Under the pieces are notes generated by a model. It was not told the origin of the DNA. It saw only the letters and a list, made by a program, of their open reading frames with translations, and did no database searches. This document shows positions 60,821 to 64,000 of a stretch of 64,000 nt of DNA, one piece after another (the stretch's first letter is position 1; the number at the start of each line of letters is the position of its first letter). This stretch comes from Paenibacillus sp. HGH0039. Its GTDB lineage: Bacteria; Bacillota; Bacilli; Paenibacillales; NBRC-103111. Position numbers and translations under genes: made by a program. The stretch covers positions 2,766,580-2,830,579 of the forward strand of contig NZ_KE150413.1 in assembly GCF_000411255.1 (NCBI RefSeq). The letters are read 5' to 3'.

Positions 60821-63800
60821 CTACGCCCCCGAGACGGCGCTGCCTGATGCGGCGCGATATTGTTCGACCACGCTCGACAGCAGCTCCAGATAAGCGGAAG
60901 CCCAATCCAGCACCGCCTCCTTGCCGAGGCGCCGGGCGTTGTATGTCCATACCCCGCCAAGCTTTGGTCCCTCTGCCTCGCTTGGTGCGGCAGCGCCATC
61001 CATATACAGCACAACATCGAATTGTTCCAATAGCGCCTCCCGATCCTTGAACCCGTGCTGCGCTGCTCCCGCAAATAACGGGAACAAGGCAAATCCGGCT
61101 TCGGCTTGCGGCTGCTTTCTGATTTGCCGCGCGGTATAACATTCTCCCGCGCTCGTCCGCTTGGCGGCATGCCGCAGCAGCGTATCGAATTCGCGCACCT
61201 CCGCAAAGTCGATTTCCTTCGGGGCAATCAGCCCGTTGTGCGACATTGCCGGAAGCACAAGCCGGCCCATGCCGGACTCGCCGCGCCAGAAGTACAGATA
61301 TACGGCATAAGCCACGGCTTCAACGGTCACCGAGCGGGATGCCGCAAGTTCCGCAAGCCCTTCCGCAACCGCCCGGTCCAGTTGGAACTGAACGCTGCCG
61401 ATACGCTCCGCGGCATAACCGCTGCTGACGCAGTCGTCTGCCACAGGCAGACCGCTCCAGCACCAAATCGCGAGCTCGCGATTTCTAGACTCCAGATAAG
61501 CCGCAAGCGATGCGATCGTCGGATAGGTGAACAAATCCGTTACGCCGAGAGCGCCGGGATACAACTCCTCCAGCCGTTGATGCGCCTGCACCAGCAGTAG
61601 CGATTCTCCCCCAACATCGAAGAAACGATGATGGATGCCGAAGTCGTTCCTTTGCAGGATTTCGCGCCATACGGCGGCAATCGCCAGTTCGATATCGCTT
61701 GCCGCTTCGACAAACGGAGTGCCGCTATCCGCCGCAGGCTCCGGCTCCGGCAGCGCCTTCCGGTCGATTTTGCCGTTTGGAGACAGGGGCATGGCTGGAA
61801 GTTCCACCACGGCCTGCGGAACCATATAATCCGGCAGGCGCAGCGCTGCAAAATCCCGCAGTTCCTGATGGTCCGCAGGTTCGGAGCAAACGATGTACGC
61901 GCATAAATATTCGCTTCCGCTTGCGGCGTCCCGCTTCATGACCACCGCTTCTGAAACCGCCGGATGACCGAGCAGCACATGCTCGATTTCCCCGCATTCG
62001 ATGCGCTGGCCCCTTATTTTTACTTGATGGTCGATTCGGCCCAAATATTCGATCGTTCCGTCAGGCAGCCATCTGGCAAGGTCTCCTGTCCGATACATCA
62101 GACTGCCCGCCGCAAACGGATTATCGACGAATTTTTCTGCCGTCAAATCGGGCCGGCCGATATAACCCCGCGCCAGACCCGCGCCGGATATGCACAGTTC
62201 CCCGGCGATGCCGACGGGCTGGAGCTTCATCGCTTCGCTCACGATATAAAGCGAGATGTTGTCGATCGGCTTACCAATCGGCACCTGGATCGGAATATCG
62301 CCGTCAGAGCAATCGTAATAGGAAACGTCAACCGTCGCCTCGGTCGGGCCGTACAAGTTCACAAGCCTGGCATCGAACGGAACTCCAATCCGCTCGCGGA
62401 ACCGCCGCACCTGATCCGCAGTCAGCGCTTCGCCGCTGGCGAACACATGACTCAGGCTCTCCAGCCTGGCCTCGCCGCGCAGCAAGCCGGGATACTCAAG
62501 GAACAGGTGCAGCATGGACGGCACAAAATGCATCGTCGTTACGCCATGCCGCGCTATCGTATCCATCATAAGCGCGGGGTCCTTTTCGCCGCCCGGAGGC
62601 AGCAGGACCAGTTTGGCTCCCGCAAAGCTCCACCAGAACAGCTCCCAGACCGATACGTCGAAGGTAATAGGCGTTTTCTGCATAATGACTCCGCTTGCGT
62701 CCAGTCCGTATTGCTTCTGCATCCAGCCGATCCGGTTGACGACGGAACGATGCTCGATCATGACCCCTTTCGGCTGTCCGGTCGATCCCGAAGTATACAG
62801 CACATAAGCAAGCGAACGTGAATCATGCAGCTTCTCCATAGGGAAGTCGTCCCGCTCCTGCGCCAGCGCCTCATGAACGTCCATAAATGGCAGGAACGTC
62901 TCCAGCCCTTCCGGGGCTTTGCCCTTTGTCAAGACAAGCTTGGCTCCGGAATTGTCCAGCATGTAGCGGATTCGCTCCGGCGGCAAGCCCGGCGCAACAG
63001 GCACATAAGCTCCGCCCGCCTTCAGCACGCCAAACATTGCAATCATCATCTCCAGGCTGCGATCCATCACGACGGCCACGCGTTCCTCGCGCTTGACGCC
63101 TTGCTTTCTGAGCGCCTGCGCCAGCCGGTTCGACCTGCGGTTCAATTCCGCATACGTCAATGCTCCGTCCTCCGCCGCAACCGCAACGGCTTGCGGCGTT
63201 TCGGCCGCATGTCTTTCGAGGTAAACCTCTACCGTATCGCCGCTTGCATACGGCGCGGCCGTGCGATTGAACGCTTCGCACTGCTTCTCCGCTGCCGCGG
63301 CGCCCTGCAGCCCGATCCCTCCAAGCGGCCGTTCCGGTTCAGCCAGTGCAAGGCCGACAATACGGAAATACCATTCCGCCATTCTGTGTATGCTGTCTTC
63401 TTTAAACAACGCCGTCGCATATTCGATCGTCAAGGCTGCGCCTTTTGCACCCTGATCCGCAATCTCAAACGTCAAGTCCAGCTTCGATACGCGATTGTCC
63501 GGCACTTGCGCCTCGAATTGCAAGGCGTCCGCCGCCGCCTGTCCGGCTTCCATATGCTGCATGACAAACATCGTGTCAAACAGCGGATTGCGGCTCAGGT
63601 CGCGCGGCACATCCAGCATCGTCACCATATGCTCAAACGGGAGCAAGCCGTTGTCCAGCGCCGCAAGCGCAGTTTCTTTGAGCTGCTCGGCGAACGCTCT
63701 GAACGGCAGTTCGCCGGATGGCCTGCTGCGAATCGGCAGCGTATTGACAAACATGCCGACCAGAGACTCGGTTGCGGGATGGAAGCGGCCGGCGATCGGC

Positions 63801-64000
63801 GTGCCGACAATAAGATCGTCTTGCCCCGTCATCAGATGCAATAACGTATGGTAGGCGGCAAGCCAGATATGGAACGGCGTAACGCCCCATTGCTCCGCCG
63901 CCGCTCCGATCCCCTCGGCAAGCTCCGCCGGAATCGGCAGCGCTAGCTTGGCGCCTTCGAAGCTTTGTTCAGGCGGACGCGGATAATCGGTCGGCAGTTG
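60821..64000 (-). CDS. NRPS C-A(Ser-like)-T with a C-terminal half condensation domain (5' end outside window)
   Basis: The frame is open through the right edge; 1059 codons are visible. In order: the C-terminal part of a condensation domain (IVGTPIAGRFHPA ... SRNPLFDTMFVMQ); an adenylation domain with YTSGSTGQPKG, TFDVSVWE, NLYGPTEAT, YRTGDLARW and NGKIDRKAL; and a carrier domain with FFDVGGESLLL. Code residues read by eye are D-V-W-H-F-S-L-V-D-K, the well-known Ser code. The last ~215 residues resemble only the second half of a condensation domain (QFQLDRAVAEGLAELAASRS, FDVVLYMDG) and lack HHxxxDG. The next megasynthase begins with a KS, so this piece may be a docking module. Confidence 0.9.
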   Translation of the reverse strand, partial: QLPTDYPRPPEQSFEGAKLALPIPAELAEGIGAAAEQWGVTPFHIWLAAYHTLLHLMTGQDDLIVGTPIAGRFHPATESLVGMFVNTLPIRSRPSGELPFRAFAEQLKETALAALDNGLLPFEHMVTMLDVPRDLSRNPLFDTMFVMQHMEAGQAAADALQFEAQVPDNRVSKLDLTFEIADQGAKGAALTIEYATALFKEDSIHRMAEWYFRIVGLALAEPERPLGGIGLQGAAAAEKQCEAFNRTAAPYASGDTVEVYLERHAAETPQAVAVAAEDGALTYAELNRRSNRLAQALRKQGVKREERVAVVMDRSLEMMIAMFGVLKAGGAYVPVAPGLPPERIRYMLDNSGAKLVLTKGKAPEGLETFLPFMDVHEALAQERDDFPMEKLHDSRSLAYVLYTSGSTGQPKGVMIEHRSVVNRIGWMQKQYGLDASGVIMQKTPITFDVSVWELFWWSFAGAKLVLLPPGGEKDPALMMDTIARHGVTTMHFVPSMLHLFLEYPGLLRGEARLESLSHVFASGEALTADQVRRFRERIGVPFDARLVNLYGPTEATVDVSYYDCSDGDIPIQVPIGKPIDNISLYIVSEAMKLQPVGIAGELCISGAGLARGYIGRPDLTAEKFVDNPFAAGSLMYRTGDLARWLPDGTIEYLGRIDHQVKIRGQRIECGEIEHVLLGHPAVSEAVVMKRDAASGSEYLCAYIVCSEPADHQELRDFAALRLPDYMVPQAVVELPAMPLSPNGKIDRKALPEPEPAADSGTPFVEAASDIELAIAAVWREILQRNDFGIHHRFFDVGGESLLLVQAHQRLEELYPGALGVTDLFTYPTIASLAAYLESRNRELAIWCWSGLPVADDCVSSGYAAERIGSVQFQLDRAVAEGLAELAASRSVTVEAVAYAVYLYFWRGESGMGRLVLPAMSHNGLIAPKEIDFAEVREFDTLLRHAAKRTSAGECYTARQIRKQPQAEAGFALFPLFAGAAQHGFKDREALLEQFDVVLYMDGAAAPSEAEGPKLGGVWTYNARRLGKEAVLDWASAYLELLSSVVEQYRAASGSAVSGA

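Noticed and set aside
1-64000. tRNA, rRNA, replication origin or complete prophage
   Set aside because: No cloverleaf-like, rRNA-like or phage structural sequence was noticed; only an integrase fragment, an OrfA fragment and an Rpn fragment represent mobile genes.

Overview
The window looks like chromosome of a spore-forming Firmicute, most likely Paenibacillus or a close relative such as Brevibacillus. The signs are strong AGGAGG-type ribosome binding sites, frequent GTG/TTG starts, U-tailed terminators, and family content (YxeA, DUF2975/XRE pairs, SUKH immunity-like proteins, a long NRPS/PKS line). Most of the window is moderate in GC; the biosynthetic operon (43.5-64 kb) and two oxidoreductase/regulator modules (3.3-4.2 and 35.5-37.4 kb) look clearly GC-richer by eye.

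Layout. 0-4.2 kb: divergent ketopantoate-reductase-like gene and TetR, then an AraC regulator beside an NAD-dependent epimerase/SDR. 4.2-9.1 kb: decayed sequence with two truncated murD copies, three copies of a ~150 bp structured repeat and a PLP decarboxylase. 9.3-14.4 kb: two-component system divergent from a lantibiotic-protection-type ABC transporter and a YxeA gene. 14.5-20.4 kb: VOC protein, GNAT relic, three more repeat copies, a Vat-type acetyltransferase, an integrase relic, a full-length murD, and an XRE/DUF2975 operon. 20.5-23.1 kb: FAD monooxygenase divergent from its probable TetR repressor, with three matching operator sites. 23.1-28 kb: immunity-like island (SUKH protein, broken ankyrin gene, zinc-ribbon protein, membrane protein). 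28.4-32.3 kb: ApgM-like phosphomutase plus DASS anion transporter, divergent from a LysR regulator. 32.5-43.4 kb: membrane alpha/beta hydrolase, DinB, TetR with a frameshifted SDR, DUF1877, D-serine dehydratase with an XRE-cupin regulator, CPBP protease with an autoregulated TetR, and several relics.

43.5-64 kb: one long minus-strand operon forming the 3' end of a hybrid NRPS/trans-AT PKS cluster that continues past the right edge. In order of transcription: an NRPS with a Ser-type adenylation code that ends in half a condensation domain; three consecutive CPBP-family membrane proteins that have lost canonical catalytic residues; a 3418-residue KS-ACP-C-A-T-C-A-T-C protein whose last adenylation domain has a Gly-type code; a BtrH-like papain-fold protein; a type II thioesterase; a stand-alone malonyltransferase that can serve the AT-less KS module; and an M20 amidohydrolase. 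The line has no terminal thioesterase and ends in a condensation domain after Gly. That suggests release onto a free amine, as in the polyamine-ended edeine and paenilamicin/galantin peptides (inference).

The second unusual theme is a family of eight same-orientation repeats. Each carries three or four related arms around a GACAAGAAC core and a minus-strand terminator hairpin. Arms and hairpin show compensatory changes between copies. Several copies sit beside murD fragments or at the broken ends of other reading frames.
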